DNA of 64,000 nt. Source: Actinoplanes xinjiangensis. Lineage in GTDB: Bacteria > Actinomycetota > Actinomycetes > Mycobacteriales > Micromonosporaceae. Shown here piece by piece: positions 35,001 to 44,760 of the stretch (the first letter of the stretch is position 1; each line of letters opens with the position of its first letter). The stretch covers positions 62,001 to 126,000 of the forward strand of contig NZ_QGGR01000017.1 in assembly GCF_003148685.1 (NCBI RefSeq), given 5' to 3'. Position numbers and translations under genes: made by a program. The notes below the pieces were generated by a model. The model did no database searches. It was not told the origin of the DNA and saw only the letters and a program-made list of their open reading frames with translations.

Positions 35001-35171
35001 ATCGGGCCTCCGGACAGGAGAGGAGGGTGCTTGTGGTAGCGGGCAGCTTTGCACATCCCGCCGAGCTGTCATGACGTGGGTGTCGACCAACGTCGAACAG
35101 CTACCACCTGCGACGTCCGGGGGTTTTACACCAAAGGCGTGGGACAACCCGTCAAACGACCGGTCACCCGA

Positions 35172-36551
35172 TCAGGTACGGGAGATCGCGCCCGGAATGA
35201 ACCGGTTGGACAGATAGGTGAGCGCCCACAGCACCACCCCGATGACCAGCAGTACCCCGGCCACCCGGTAGTCGGCCGTGGCCCGCCCGGACAGCGGGCT
35301 GGCCAGGAAGGCGCAGGCGACCGCTCCGATGACCGGGATGACGGTGGGTGCCCGGAAGTGCTTGTGCGACACCGGGTCCCGGCGCAGCACGAGGACGGCC
35401 ACGTTGACCACGGTGAAGACGCAGAGCAGCAGTAGTGCTGTGGTCCCGCCGAGCGCGGTCAGGTCGGCGAACCAGATCAGCCCGAACGCGACGACGGTGG
35501 TGAAGAGGATGCCCACCCACGGGGTGCGGCGGGTGCGGTGGACCTTGCCGAGGACGGTGGGGAGGACCCGTTCGTTGGCCATCCCGTAGAGGAGGCGGCT
35601 CGCCATCATCATGTTGATCAGCGCCGAGTTGGCGACCGCGAACATCGTGATGAACGCGAAGACCGCCAGCGGGAACCCGGGTGCCCCGGCCGAGACGACC
35701 TTGAGCAGCGGGGTGTCGCCGGATCCGAGGTCGGTGGGCGAGACGAGCGCGACCGCGGAGACGGCCACGAGTACGTAGATCACGCCGGTGGCGCAGAGCC
35801 CGATCAGCATCACCTTGGGGAAGATCCGGACCGGGTCGCGGGTCTCCTCGGCCATGTTGACCGAGTCCTCGAAGCCGACCATGGCGAAGAAGGCGAGCGC
35901 CGTTCCCGCGGTGACCGACAGCAGGACACTCTCGCCGGGTGGGGTGTTGAACTCGGTGAGCCGGGACAGGTCGCCGTTTCCGCCGCCGAGCGCCCACGCC
36001 CCGATGCCGATCACGATCAGCAGGCCGGTCAGCTCGACGCAGGTGAGCACCACGTTGGCCTTGACGCTCTCGCCGACACCGCGGAAGTTGATCAACGCGA
36101 CGAGGGTGATGAAGCCGAGGGCCACGGCGGTGAGCGCGATGCCGTCCCCCAGAGTCAGGTCGAAGGTCTCGGCGAAGTTGCCGGCGAACGCCTTGGACGC
36201 GCTGGACGCCGAGGTGAGCCCGGAGCACATCACCGCGAACGTCACCATGAACGTGAGGAAGTGCACCCCGAACGCCTTGTGCGTGTAGAGCGCCGCCCCG
36301 GCCGCCCGCGGGTATTTGGTGACCAGTTCCAGATAGCTGAACGCGGTGAGCATCGCGACCACGAACGCCAGCAGGAACGGCAGCCACACGGCCCCGCCGA
36401 CCTCGTTGGCCACCTTGCCGGTCAGTGCGTACACGCCGGTGCCGAGAATGTCGCCGATCACGAAGAGCAGCAAAAGACCCGGCCCGATCACTCGATTGAG
36501 TGTTGGCTGGTCAGGCTGCGTCTCCGGCTGGGGCGCGGTCACGTCCGCCAT
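35172..36551 (-). CDS. APC-family amino acid permease
   Basis: 459 residues from ATG 36551 (MADVTAPQPE) with GGGGG upstream; a longer open frame into the divergent gene was rejected. About 12 membrane helices. Helix I has LFVIGDILGTGVYALTGKVA, typical of APC/cationic-amino-acid-type carriers; MVGFEDSVNMAEETRDP and LLYGMANERVLP are also characteristic. Imports or exchanges amino acids or related amines. It is divergent from a universal stress protein gene, a pairing often seen for APC permeases. Confidence 0.92.
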   Translation of the reverse strand: MADVTAPQPETQPDQPTLNRVIGPGLLLLFVIGDILGTGVYALTGKVANEVGGAVWLPFLLAFVVAMLTAFSYLELVTKYPRAAGAALYTHKAFGVHFLTFMVTFAVMCSGLTSASSASKAFAGNFAETFDLTLGDGIALTAVALGFITLVALINFRGVGESVKANVVLTCVELTGLLIVIGIGAWALGGGNGDLSRLTEFNTPPGESVLLSVTAGTALAFFAMVGFEDSVNMAEETRDPVRIFPKVMLIGLCATGVIYVLVAVSAVALVSPTDLGSGDTPLLKVVSAGAPGFPLAVFAFITMFAVANSALINMMMASRLLYGMANERVLPTVLGKVHRTRRTPWVGILFTTVVAFGLIWFADLTALGGTTALLLLCVFTVVNVAVLVLRRDPVSHKHFRAPTVIPVIGAVACAFLASPLSGRATADYRVAGVLLVIGVVLWALTYLSNRFIPGAISRT

Positions 36552-36608
36552 GAGTCCCCCTCGAAAGGTCCACTGCGGATCTGTGACGTTACGCCTACCT
36601 TGGGTGGC

Positions 36609-37025
36609 ATGCATATCGTGCTTGCCGCAAACCCTGAGACGGAGCAGCCGTGGGTGACCGATGCGGTCGCCGATCTCGTCCGGCAGACCGGCGCGTCGGT
36701 GGCGGTGGTCGCGGTGGACGAGCTGGAGGTCGAGCATCTGGCGCCGATGCCCCGCAGTGTCTACACCGAGCGGGCGGAGCGGTCCGTCGCGGCCGCCACG
36801 GCGCGGCTGGCGGCGGCGGGCATCGAGGCGACGCGCACGGTCCTGCCGGGCCGCCCCGCCGAGCAGATCATCCGGTTCGCGGGGGAGCAGAGTGCCGACC
36901 TCATCGTGGTCGGTTCGAGCGTACGCCCGGTGATAACGCAGCGGCTGCTGGGAAGTGTGCCGTTGACCCTGATCGAGAAGGCCGGCCGGCCGGTGCTGGT
37001 GGTCACCCGCCCCGTGTCCGGGTGA
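36609..37025 (+). CDS. Universal stress protein (UspA) domain protein
   Basis: 138 residues from ATG 36609 (MHIVLAANPETE). A single Usp domain: VVAVDEL after strand 2, VLPGRPAEQIIRFAGEQSADLIVVGSS, and a nucleotide loop GSSVRPVITQRLLGSVPLTL approximating G2xG9xG(S/T), then VLVVTRP. Likely binds ATP in the cytosol. Divergent from the APC permease with 57 bases between the starts, which may share regulation. Confidence 0.92.
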   Translation: MHIVLAANPETEQPWVTDAVADLVRQTGASVAVVAVDELEVEHLAPMPRSVYTERAERSVAAATARLAAAGIEATRTVLPGRPAEQIIRFAGEQSADLIVVGSSVRPVITQRLLGSVPLTLIEKAGRPVLVVTRPVSG

Positions 37026-37038
37026 CCACCAGCCCGGA

Positions 37039-38904
37039 TCACGGAACCGCGGGGTAATCGACCACGAAGACCGGCTGGCCGACCTTCGTCATGTCCGCCG
37101 CCTCACCGACGCCGTTGACCACGTGGTCGACGACACCGGCGGAGAGGTTGACGGTCATGATGTGGTGCAGCTTCACACCGGGCGTCTGCGGCACCTCGAA
37201 CCCGTTGGTCGTACGGATCGACGGGTTGTTCTGGTTGAAGACGTAGACGCCACCGCCGTACAGCTGGTGCTTCTTCACCTTGTTGCCGACCTTGTAACCG
37301 GCGTAGCCCTGGACCTTGCCGTTCATCCAGTCGGCCTGCGTCGGCGGGTCGTACGGCAGCTCGTTCTGGTAGAGCACGGTGGTGCCGCGCTCGCCGTTCC
37401 AGACGGTGTTGTACTTCTGGAAGTGCTCGACGAACAGGCCGGTCGCGGTGACGTCGTCGCCGTTGATGACCGCGCCGTAGCGACCCGTGTTGGTGCGCCA
37501 GCGGTCGGTGTCGCCGTTCACGCCGTTGGTGAAGCCCTCGACACCGTGGTCGCCGCGCCACACCCAGGTGTGGTCGATCAGCACGTCGTCGCTGTTCACC
37601 TCGAGCGCGATGTTCGTCTTGCCGATGTGCGGGCCGCCGACGCGGAAGTACACGTCGTTCAGCGTGGTCGGGTTGCTCGCCGAGCTGTAGCCGAAGCCGT
37701 GCTGACGGCCGACGCGCAGCAGGACGGGCGACTCCTTGGTGCCGGCGTCGATGGTGACGCCGGCGACGATCACGCCGGGGACGTCGGCGACGTCCAGCGG
37801 GATCGAGCCGTTGACCGCGGTGAGCGTGGCGTGGCCGAGGCCGAGCACCACGGTGTTCGGGCGGAACACGCGGATGCTCTGGGCGATGTCGTAGACGCCC
37901 GGGGTGAGCAGCAGGTGCCTGCCGAGGGCCAGCTGCAGGTTGATCTTCGCGACCGAGTCGCCGGGCTTGGCGACGTAGAAGTCGGAGAGCGGCAGGGTGC
38001 GGCCGGACGTGTCGTCCCACGAGGAGCCGGTGCTGTTGCGCTTGGCCGCGGGCACCCGGACCTGGTACTTGCCCTTGGCGTCGACGAACAGGAACGGCTT
38101 CTCCCGGCTGACCGGGGTGGTCGCGAGGGTGGTGTACGGCGGGTCCGGGAACGCCGCGTCGTCGGGCGCTCCGGTCACGCCGGCGAAGACCTGGTTCCAC
38201 ACGGCGTTGGACCAGCTCTGCACCTCGCTGTTGCGGGTGAGCCACTGCTGCTGCGAGCCGTTGGTGGTGGCCGGCAGCTTGGAGTCGGCGATGAAGCCGC
38301 CGGAGGCGTACTGCGGGCCGGCGGTGCAGTAGTCCATCAGCGACAGGGTGCCGCCGTTGAACTGGGTGCGGCGCAGCGAGACGGCCTGCGACACGGCCCA
38401 GAAGTTGGCCGTCTGGCGGCAGCCGTCCTGGCCGGCGCCGTTGATGTTGACGGTCAAGTTGGACAGGGTGCGCCAGAAGTTGACCAGCGCGATGCAGTTC
38501 GGGTTGGCCGGGTCGGATCCGAGGCAGCGGTTGTACGCCTCCACCTTGCCGTTGATCACCACGTCGCCGGGGTTCGCCCCGAGGCCGCTGATCTCCGTGT
38601 AGTAGCCGACCTTGATCTGGAGCGGCTGCTCGGCGGTGCCGTAGGTGCCCGGCTTGAACAGGTACGCGTACCGTGCCGTACCCATCTCGTTGTCGACCTG
38701 CTTCGCGTAGGTCGCGTCCAGGGTGGCCTGGATCTGGCTGACCGGCGTGCTCGGGTCGAAGACCGTGACGTTGGGGCCGAGGCTCTGGGCGCCCGCGGTC
38801 CAGCCGGTGTGCGCGGACGCCGGCAGCGTCGGCGCGATGGAGAGGGCGAGCCCGAGGGTCAGCGCCACCGTGGCGGCGCGGCGGATCGGGCGGGGTCTCG
38901 TCAT
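37039..38904 (-). CDS. Secreted right-handed beta-helix protein (GH55-like family)
   Basis: 621 residues from ATG 38904 (MTRPRPIRRAATVALTLG) with a signal peptide ending SIAPTLPASAHT. Two beta-helix blocks are visible, with motifs such as LFKPGTYGTAEQPLQIKVGY, LGANPGDVVINGKVEA, LLLTPGVYDIAQSIRVFRPN and VVLGLGHATLTAVNG. The family resembles GH55-type glucanase-fold proteins, and actinobacterial relatives are sometimes mislabelled adenylyl cyclase. It probably acts on a polysaccharide outside the cell; catalytic residues were not assigned. The upstream DNA is AT-rich, and TTGACA on the minus strand (38977-38972) could be a -35 element. Confidence 0.8.
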   Translation of the reverse strand: MTRPRPIRRAATVALTLGLALSIAPTLPASAHTGWTAGAQSLGPNVTVFDPSTPVSQIQATLDATYAKQVDNEMGTARYAYLFKPGTYGTAEQPLQIKVGYYTEISGLGANPGDVVINGKVEAYNRCLGSDPANPNCIALVNFWRTLSNLTVNINGAGQDGCRQTANFWAVSQAVSLRRTQFNGGTLSLMDYCTAGPQYASGGFIADSKLPATTNGSQQQWLTRNSEVQSWSNAVWNQVFAGVTGAPDDAAFPDPPYTTLATTPVSREKPFLFVDAKGKYQVRVPAAKRNSTGSSWDDTSGRTLPLSDFYVAKPGDSVAKINLQLALGRHLLLTPGVYDIAQSIRVFRPNTVVLGLGHATLTAVNGSIPLDVADVPGVIVAGVTIDAGTKESPVLLRVGRQHGFGYSSASNPTTLNDVYFRVGGPHIGKTNIALEVNSDDVLIDHTWVWRGDHGVEGFTNGVNGDTDRWRTNTGRYGAVINGDDVTATGLFVEHFQKYNTVWNGERGTTVLYQNELPYDPPTQADWMNGKVQGYAGYKVGNKVKKHQLYGGGVYVFNQNNPSIRTTNGFEVPQTPGVKLHHIMTVNLSAGVVDHVVNGVGEAADMTKVGQPVFVVDYPAVP

Positions 38905-39019
38905 GCGGAGGGATTCCTTCCGAAACAAGATCGCAATGATGCCCGTCACAGAATCAATCGCTGAAGCTTCATGTCAAGCAGGCTGATCGGGCATACCGCG
39001 AAGATCGGTATGAACCTGG

Positions 39020-39035
39020 CGGGTTCCGGAACCCG
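39020..39035. other. Perfect 16-bp palindrome CGGGTTCCGGAACCCG
   Basis: Lies 61 bases beyond the sortase stop and 116 bases upstream of the beta-helix gene start (both minus strand). It has no loop, so it fits a protein-binding site better than a terminator; it could act on either gene. Confidence 0.5.
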
Positions 39036-39095
39036 ACTGACCGAAAAGAGGGGTGGAACCGGTCCCGGGAGCGGTTTCGGAGCCGTGCGGAGCCC

Positions 39096-39752
39096 TCATC
39101 GGGAGCCGTCGGCGAACACCACCACATTGCTCCGATAGCTGCCCTCGCTCCGGTCGAAAGCGCCCCCGCAAGTGATCAGCCGGAGCCCCGGACGGTCGAT
39201 CGGCGCGTACACCTCGGCGGTCGGAAAGTCCCGTTTGGAGTAGAGCGCGACCCGGGACACCCGGAACACCGCCACGGAGCCGTCGTCACGCCGTACCGCG
39301 ATCGGGTCCCCGGCCTTGAGCTCCCGCAACCGGAAGAAGACCGCCGGGCCGTCCCGCGCCGTGTCCACATGCCCCGCCAGCACCGACGCGCCGGTCTCGC
39401 CCGGCGACGGTGAGTGGCGATACCAGCCGGCCGGCGCGTCGCCGCGCAGTGGCGGCACCTCCAGCGACCCGTCCCGTTGCAGGCCCAGCTCCATGATCGA
39501 GGTGTCCACGCCGATCGCCGGAATCCGCAACCGCACCGGGATCGCCGGCTTCAGGGCCCCGGCCGGCGTCGGGGGAACGGTGGGTGGACGCGCCGGCGGC
39601 GGCGCCGGCGCTGCCGAGAGCGGCGGCAGGGGATCCGCCGCCGGCAGCGGCAGGGCGTCCTCGGTGCGCAGACCGAGAGTGACGGTCAGGGTGCCCAGCA
39701 GGGCAAGGACGACGGCGTACGCCGCGGCCCGGCGATCACGGACGCGAGGCAT
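39096..39752 (-). CDS. Class F sortase
   Basis: 218 residues from ATG 39752 (MPRVRDRRAAAYAVVLALLG). N-terminal membrane helix, Pro-rich linker, then a sortase domain: IPAIGVDTSIMELGL, catalytic His in LAGHVDTARDG, catalytic Cys in LITCGGAFDR and Arg in SEGSYRSNVVVFA. Class F enzymes are the single-sortase type of actinobacteria. The upstream two-helix protein gene ends 7 bases before it; no LPxTG-type substrate was seen in the window. Confidence 0.92.
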   Translation of the reverse strand: MPRVRDRRAAAYAVVLALLGTLTVTLGLRTEDALPLPAADPLPPLSAAPAPPPARPPTVPPTPAGALKPAIPVRLRIPAIGVDTSIMELGLQRDGSLEVPPLRGDAPAGWYRHSPSPGETGASVLAGHVDTARDGPAVFFRLRELKAGDPIAVRRDDGSVAVFRVSRVALYSKRDFPTAEVYAPIDRPGLRLITCGGAFDRSEGSYRSNVVVFADGSR

Positions 39753-39759
39753 GTCGCGG

Positions 39760-40254
39760 TCAGTGGTGGTGCAGGGGGCGACGGAGGGCGTACGCTCCCG
39801 CGGCACCCGCCGCGACCAGCAGGAATCCACCCGTCACCAGCAGTGCGAGCCGCCGGCCGGAGACGAGGCTGCCACCACCGGCGTCCACGCCACCCTCCGG
39901 TGTCGACGTCTGTTCCGGATCGTCGCCGGGATTCTCGGTGGCGACGTCGTCGGTGGCGGTGGGACCGGCTCCCGGGTCGGCGCTCTCCGATGCTCCGTCG
40001 CCGGGCGGCACGACCGGGACCGTCGTGCTGGGTGCCGGTGCCGCCTCGCCCCCGTTCGGTGCGCCCGGCGACCCCGTGGCCGACGGGCCCACACTGCCGG
40101 CCGGTCCGGCGGCCGGCTCGTCCGGGTTCGTGCAGAAGGCCAGCAGCGAGAAGAGCAGGATCAGCGCCAGCAGGAGTCCGGCGCCGACCGCGATCAGCCG
40201 GTTGCGCTGCGCCGATCCCCCGGCGCGGTGCGCGGGGGAGCCGTTTCCGGACAT
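39760..40254 (-). CDS. Two-TM protein with Pro/Thr/Asp-rich extracellular loop, sortase-linked
   Basis: 164 residues from ATG 40254 (MSGNGSPAHRAGGSAQRN). One membrane helix near residues 20-40 (LIAVGAGLLLALILLFSLLA), a ~90-residue disordered Pro/Gly/Thr/Asp segment, then a C-terminal helix (LALLVTGGFLLVAAGAAGAY) and a tail ALRRPLHHH. The layout (signal-like helix, spacer, terminal helix, basic tail) mimics a sortase substrate, but no LPxTG or obvious variant precedes the last helix; GGSLVSGRR is the nearest text. Cotranscribed with the sortase gene. Confidence 0.75.
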   Translation of the reverse strand: MSGNGSPAHRAGGSAQRNRLIAVGAGLLLALILLFSLLAFCTNPDEPAAGPAGSVGPSATGSPGAPNGGEAAPAPSTTVPVVPPGDGASESADPGAGPTATDDVATENPGDDPEQTSTPEGGVDAGGGSLVSGRRLALLVTGGFLLVAAGAAGAYALRRPLHHH

Positions 40255-40461
40255 GTGGTCCTTCCGCCGAAGGGCTGGGACTGACCGAACCGCGTTGGTG
40301 GGCCACGCTAGCCGTCTGGTACCCCGGGCGCACCTGTCTATCCGTGATCGGTCACTTCGGACCGCCGGCCATCCCTCGATGGGTGTCCACACCGGAAGCC
40401 GGCGACAGTGATCGAACAGTTACCGTCCGGGGGCTTGACAGCCACCGGGAGAATTCCCCGC

Positions 40462-41334
40462 ATGATCGAGATCCGGGAGCTGACGAAGACCTACGGGAAG
40501 GTGGACGCGGTCCGTGACGTGACGTTCACCGCCGAGCCCGGGCGGGTCACCGGCCTGCTCGGGCTCAACGGCTCCGGCAAGAGCACCACGTTGCGGATCC
40601 TGCTCGGACTGACCCGGCCGACGAAGGGCACGGCACTCATCAACGGCAGCCGCTACCGCGACCTGGACCATCCGGTGCGGCACGTCGGCTCCGTCATCGA
40701 GCAGGGCCTGAGCCATCCGGGCCAGTCCGGGTACGCGCACCTGGTCACCCAGGCGATGCTCGGCGGTTTCCCGCGCGACCGGGTCGGCCGGCTACTGGAG
40801 TACGTGGGCCTGGAGGACGCGGCGACGAAACGGACCGGCGACTACTCGCTCGGCATGCGCCAGCGGCTGGCCGTGGCGACGGCGCTGCTCGGCGAACCGT
40901 CGGTGCTGGTGCTCGACGAACCGGCGAACGGCCTGGACCCGCCCGGCATGGCCTGGCTGCGGGAGTTGCTGCTCGCGCACACGGCCGGCGGGGGCACGGT
41001 GCTGATCTCCAGTCATCTGCTCGCCGAACTGGAACACTTCGTCGACGACGTGGTGATCATCGGCGAGGGCCGGATCCTGGCGTCGGGAACGCCGGCCGAA
41101 CTGGCCGGAACGGCGCGGCTGCGGGTGCGCGGCGGCGATCCGGTACGCCTGGCGGAGGCCTTCGAACAGCACGGCGCGACGGTCGTGCCGGACGGGCCGG
41201 TGCTGTTCGTGTCCGGGCTGAGCCCCGAGCAGACCGGCGACATCGCGCTCGCCGCCCACGTCCCGGTCTACGAACTGGTGGCCGAGTCCCGGCACCTGGA
41301 GGACATCTTCATGAGCGTGGCGGAGGCCCGATGA
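40462..41334 (+). CDS. ABC transporter ATP-binding protein
   Basis: 290 residues from ATG 40462 (MIEIRELTKTYGKVDAV), preceded by GGGAG. Walker A LNGSGKST, signature YSLGMRQRLAVATALL, Walker B VLVLDEPANGLDPPG, switch His ISSHLLAELE. The bacitracin/lantibiotic-immunity (BcrA/NatA-like) style with an ~80-residue C-terminal domain (VPVYELVAESRHLEDIFM). Works with the next gene (ATGA overlap). Substrate unknown. Confidence 0.92.
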   Translation: MIEIRELTKTYGKVDAVRDVTFTAEPGRVTGLLGLNGSGKSTTLRILLGLTRPTKGTALINGSRYRDLDHPVRHVGSVIEQGLSHPGQSGYAHLVTQAMLGGFPRDRVGRLLEYVGLEDAATKRTGDYSLGMRQRLAVATALLGEPSVLVLDEPANGLDPPGMAWLRELLLAHTAGGGTVLISSHLLAELEHFVDDVVIIGEGRILASGTPAELAGTARLRVRGGDPVRLAEAFEQHGATVVPDGPVLFVSGLSPEQTGDIALAAHVPVYELVAESRHLEDIFMSVAEAR

Positions 41335-41933
41335 TCGCCGTGGTTCGCAGCGAGCTGTACCGCAGCGTGAGTATCCGGTCGTCGTGGCTGTCGCTGGTCG
41401 GGTTCGCCTTCATGGCCGCCCTGTTCGGCTGGTTCAGCAAGGAACTCTGGTCGCTGTTCGCCGGACTCGGCGCCTTCGGCATCGCGGTGACCGTGACAGC
41501 GCAGCACTACCAGCACCGCACCGGCGTCCTGGTGTTCCTCAACCACCCGCACCGCTGGCGCGTCCTGATCGCCCAGTGCCTGTCGGCGGCGGTGCTCGGG
41601 ACGATGGTGGCCGCGGTCAGCGGAGTCGCGGTACTACTCGACGAAAGCGCCGCCCACTACCGCTCGACGGTGCTGGTGGCGCCGGTGATGGCGGTGTTCG
41701 GCACGCTGTGCACGATCGTGGTCCCGCACCCGATGTGGCTGCTGGGAGGCGTCTTCGCCTGGCTGCTGTTCGCCGAGGTGCTGATCAACCGGATGGCGAA
41801 CGGACTGCCCTTCGCCGCGTTCTCACTCGCCTCCGGCGGCAACGTCAAGGCACTGCTGGTGCTGCTGGCCTGGACGACCGCGGCGATCCCGATAGCGGTA
41901 TGGGCCATCCACCGCGACCTGTCCGGCGACTGA
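41331..41933 (+). CDS. Short ABC-2-type membrane subunit
   Basis: 200 residues, roughly five or six membrane helices, beginning MIAVVRSELYRSVSIRSSWL, the typical N-terminus of BcrB/ABC-2 permeases, but shorter than the usual ~240. The HRTGVLVFLNHPHRWRVLIAQ segment is the common cytoplasmic motif of the family. Forms an exporter or immunity pump with the preceding ATPase. Confidence 0.85.
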   Translation: MIAVVRSELYRSVSIRSSWLSLVGFAFMAALFGWFSKELWSLFAGLGAFGIAVTVTAQHYQHRTGVLVFLNHPHRWRVLIAQCLSAAVLGTMVAAVSGVAVLLDESAAHYRSTVLVAPVMAVFGTLCTIVVPHPMWLLGGVFAWLLFAEVLINRMANGLPFAAFSLASGGNVKALLVLLAWTTAAIPIAVWAIHRDLSGD

Positions 41934-41971
41934 CGGCCCGCCGCCACCGCCGCCGTCTCAGCACCGGCTGC

Positions 41972-42000
41972 CTGCCGCCTCAGCGCCGCTGGGTCGGCGG
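41972..42000. repeat. Degenerate relative of the 53-bp palindrome core
   Basis: Arms CTGCCGCCTCAGC (41972-41984) and GCTGGGTCGGCGG (41988-42000) around GCC mirror the core of the full elements, with a few mismatches. A further half-copy CCGTCTCAGC lies at 41953-41962. Confidence 0.6.
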
Positions 42001-42030
42001 TGAGGGGCGCGTTCGGTCAAGATCGACGTT

Positions 42031-42083
42031 GGCTGGTCCTCACCGCTGTCTCAGCGCCGCTGGGACAGCGGTGGGAACCAGCC
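42031..42083. repeat. 53-bp dispersed palindromic element, copy 2
   Basis: Arms 42031-42055 and 42059-42083 around GCC. Same arm length, loop and core CACCGCTGTCTCAGC as the copy at 6356-6408, with a few base changes in the arms, two of which leave G-T pairs. Lies between an ABC permease and a DUF2510 gene (convergent). Confidence 0.85.
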
Positions 42084-42338
42084 GGATGCCTTTCGGGCCG
42101 GACGGGGCTGCAGCTTGGGGCGTGAACCCCGCCCGGCGTGCACTCAGCATCGATGACGGCGCTCTCGAAACGCTCTCGGACTCCTCCCAGCCGCCGACCG
42201 GGAGCGATCAGGCTGTCCGGCCGCCGGCTGGGAGTGATGAGGTTGTCGGCCGTTGTCAGGCGGCCGACCGACAGGGTTCAGGCTGTTCGGCCGGCGGGGC
42301 GGCAGTGTTCAGGTTCTTCGGCCGGCAAGGTGGGGTGC

Positions 42339-42818
42339 TCAGGCCAGCAGGATGAAGGCGACCAAGGCCAGCACGATCACGGCGATCACCGCGAGCGCGA
42401 CCGGTCCGGCGATCCGCCGCCACCCGGCCGGGGACGGCTCGGGCGTGGCGACCCTCGCCCGGACGGAGCGGCGCCGCTCGCCGACCGCGTCGACCGGCGG
42501 CATCGTGTACGGCGCGGTCGGCACCTCCGGATGCGGCGGGGGAGCGGCGCTCCGGGACTCGGACACGGTCGGCAGGCCGCCGTGCTGGAATCCGGCCGGC
42601 TGGGTCGCGTACAGCGGTGTCTGCTCGGGGTCTTCCGGGGCGACCGTGTGTGCGCCGGGTGCGGCCGGCCCGCTCGGCGGAACCGGCGGGAAGTATCCGT
42701 TCGGCGGCGGGGTCGGTGTGCCTCCGGGCTGGACGTGATCGGTCCACTGCCGGCCGTCCCACCAGCGTTGCGCCGGCAGGCCGCTCGGATCGGCATACCA
42801 TCCGGCGGGCTGCGTCAT
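42339..42818 (-). CDS. DUF2510 domain membrane protein
   Basis: 159 residues with GGAG upstream of ATG 42818. N-terminal DUF2510 (GWYADPSGLPAQRWWDGRQW), a Pro-rich linker, and one C-terminal membrane helix (IAGPVALAVIAVIVLALVAF) ending three residues after it, giving a tail-anchored topology. A frequent actinobacterial layout; role unknown. Confidence 0.87.
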   Translation of the reverse strand: MTQPAGWYADPSGLPAQRWWDGRQWTDHVQPGGTPTPPPNGYFPPVPPSGPAAPGAHTVAPEDPEQTPLYATQPAGFQHGGLPTVSESRSAAPPPHPEVPTAPYTMPPVDAVGERRRSVRARVATPEPSPAGWRRIAGPVALAVIAVIVLALVAFILLA

Positions 42819-42977
42819 GGGCGGTGCTCCTTCTCGAGCCGGGGCAGGGACTGAGGTCCCTGATCGGCCGGGAGCACCCGGAACTGAGGATTCCGCCCGC
42901 CGGACGGCCCGGCGAGCGGAATCAGCGACTCAGGCCGCCACAACCGGAGCGGCCGAGACGGCGGTGATCAGACAGGA

Positions 42978-43016
42978 TCCGGTCACCGCGACCCGAAAAG
43001 GGCGGCGGTGACCGGA
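42978..43016 (-). terminator. Hairpin downstream of the M28 aminopeptidase gene
   Basis: 12-base perfect arms (42978-42989, TCCGGTCACCGC; 43005-43016) with a 15-base loop, 29 bases beyond the minus-strand stop. Confidence 0.65.
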
Positions 43017-43044
43017 AGGGCGGAGACCGCGTGACCGGACCGGG

Positions 43045-44634
<1,590 letters not shown>

Positions 44635-44760
44635 CTACCGTGACATGAACTCATGCCCAGGTCTCTATGTGGAGGCATGCCCATGCCTGGATGGTTAGGC
44701 TGCGGGAACCGCCCCGGGCCGGATCGGCCGGGCGGGCGGCTCGACAACGGAAGGCAACGG

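Larger units (their letters stand above)
41934..42338. other. Intergenic region with palindromic elements and imperfect repeats
   Basis: 405 bases without a credible gene. It contains a degenerate palindrome (41972-42000), the 53-bp palindromic element copy 2, and imperfect repeats such as TTCAGGCTGTTCGGCCGGC (from 42278) and TTCAGGTTCTTCGGCCGGC (from 42309). Confidence 0.75.

Noticed and set aside
37039-38904. Adenylyl cyclase
   Set aside because: Relatives sometimes carry that label, but the sequence has a signal peptide and beta-helix repeats with no cyclase motifs.
40435-40440. TTGACA as -35 element for the ABC transporter at 40462
   Set aside because: No -10-like hexamer at 16-18 bases; the only candidate overlaps the start codon.
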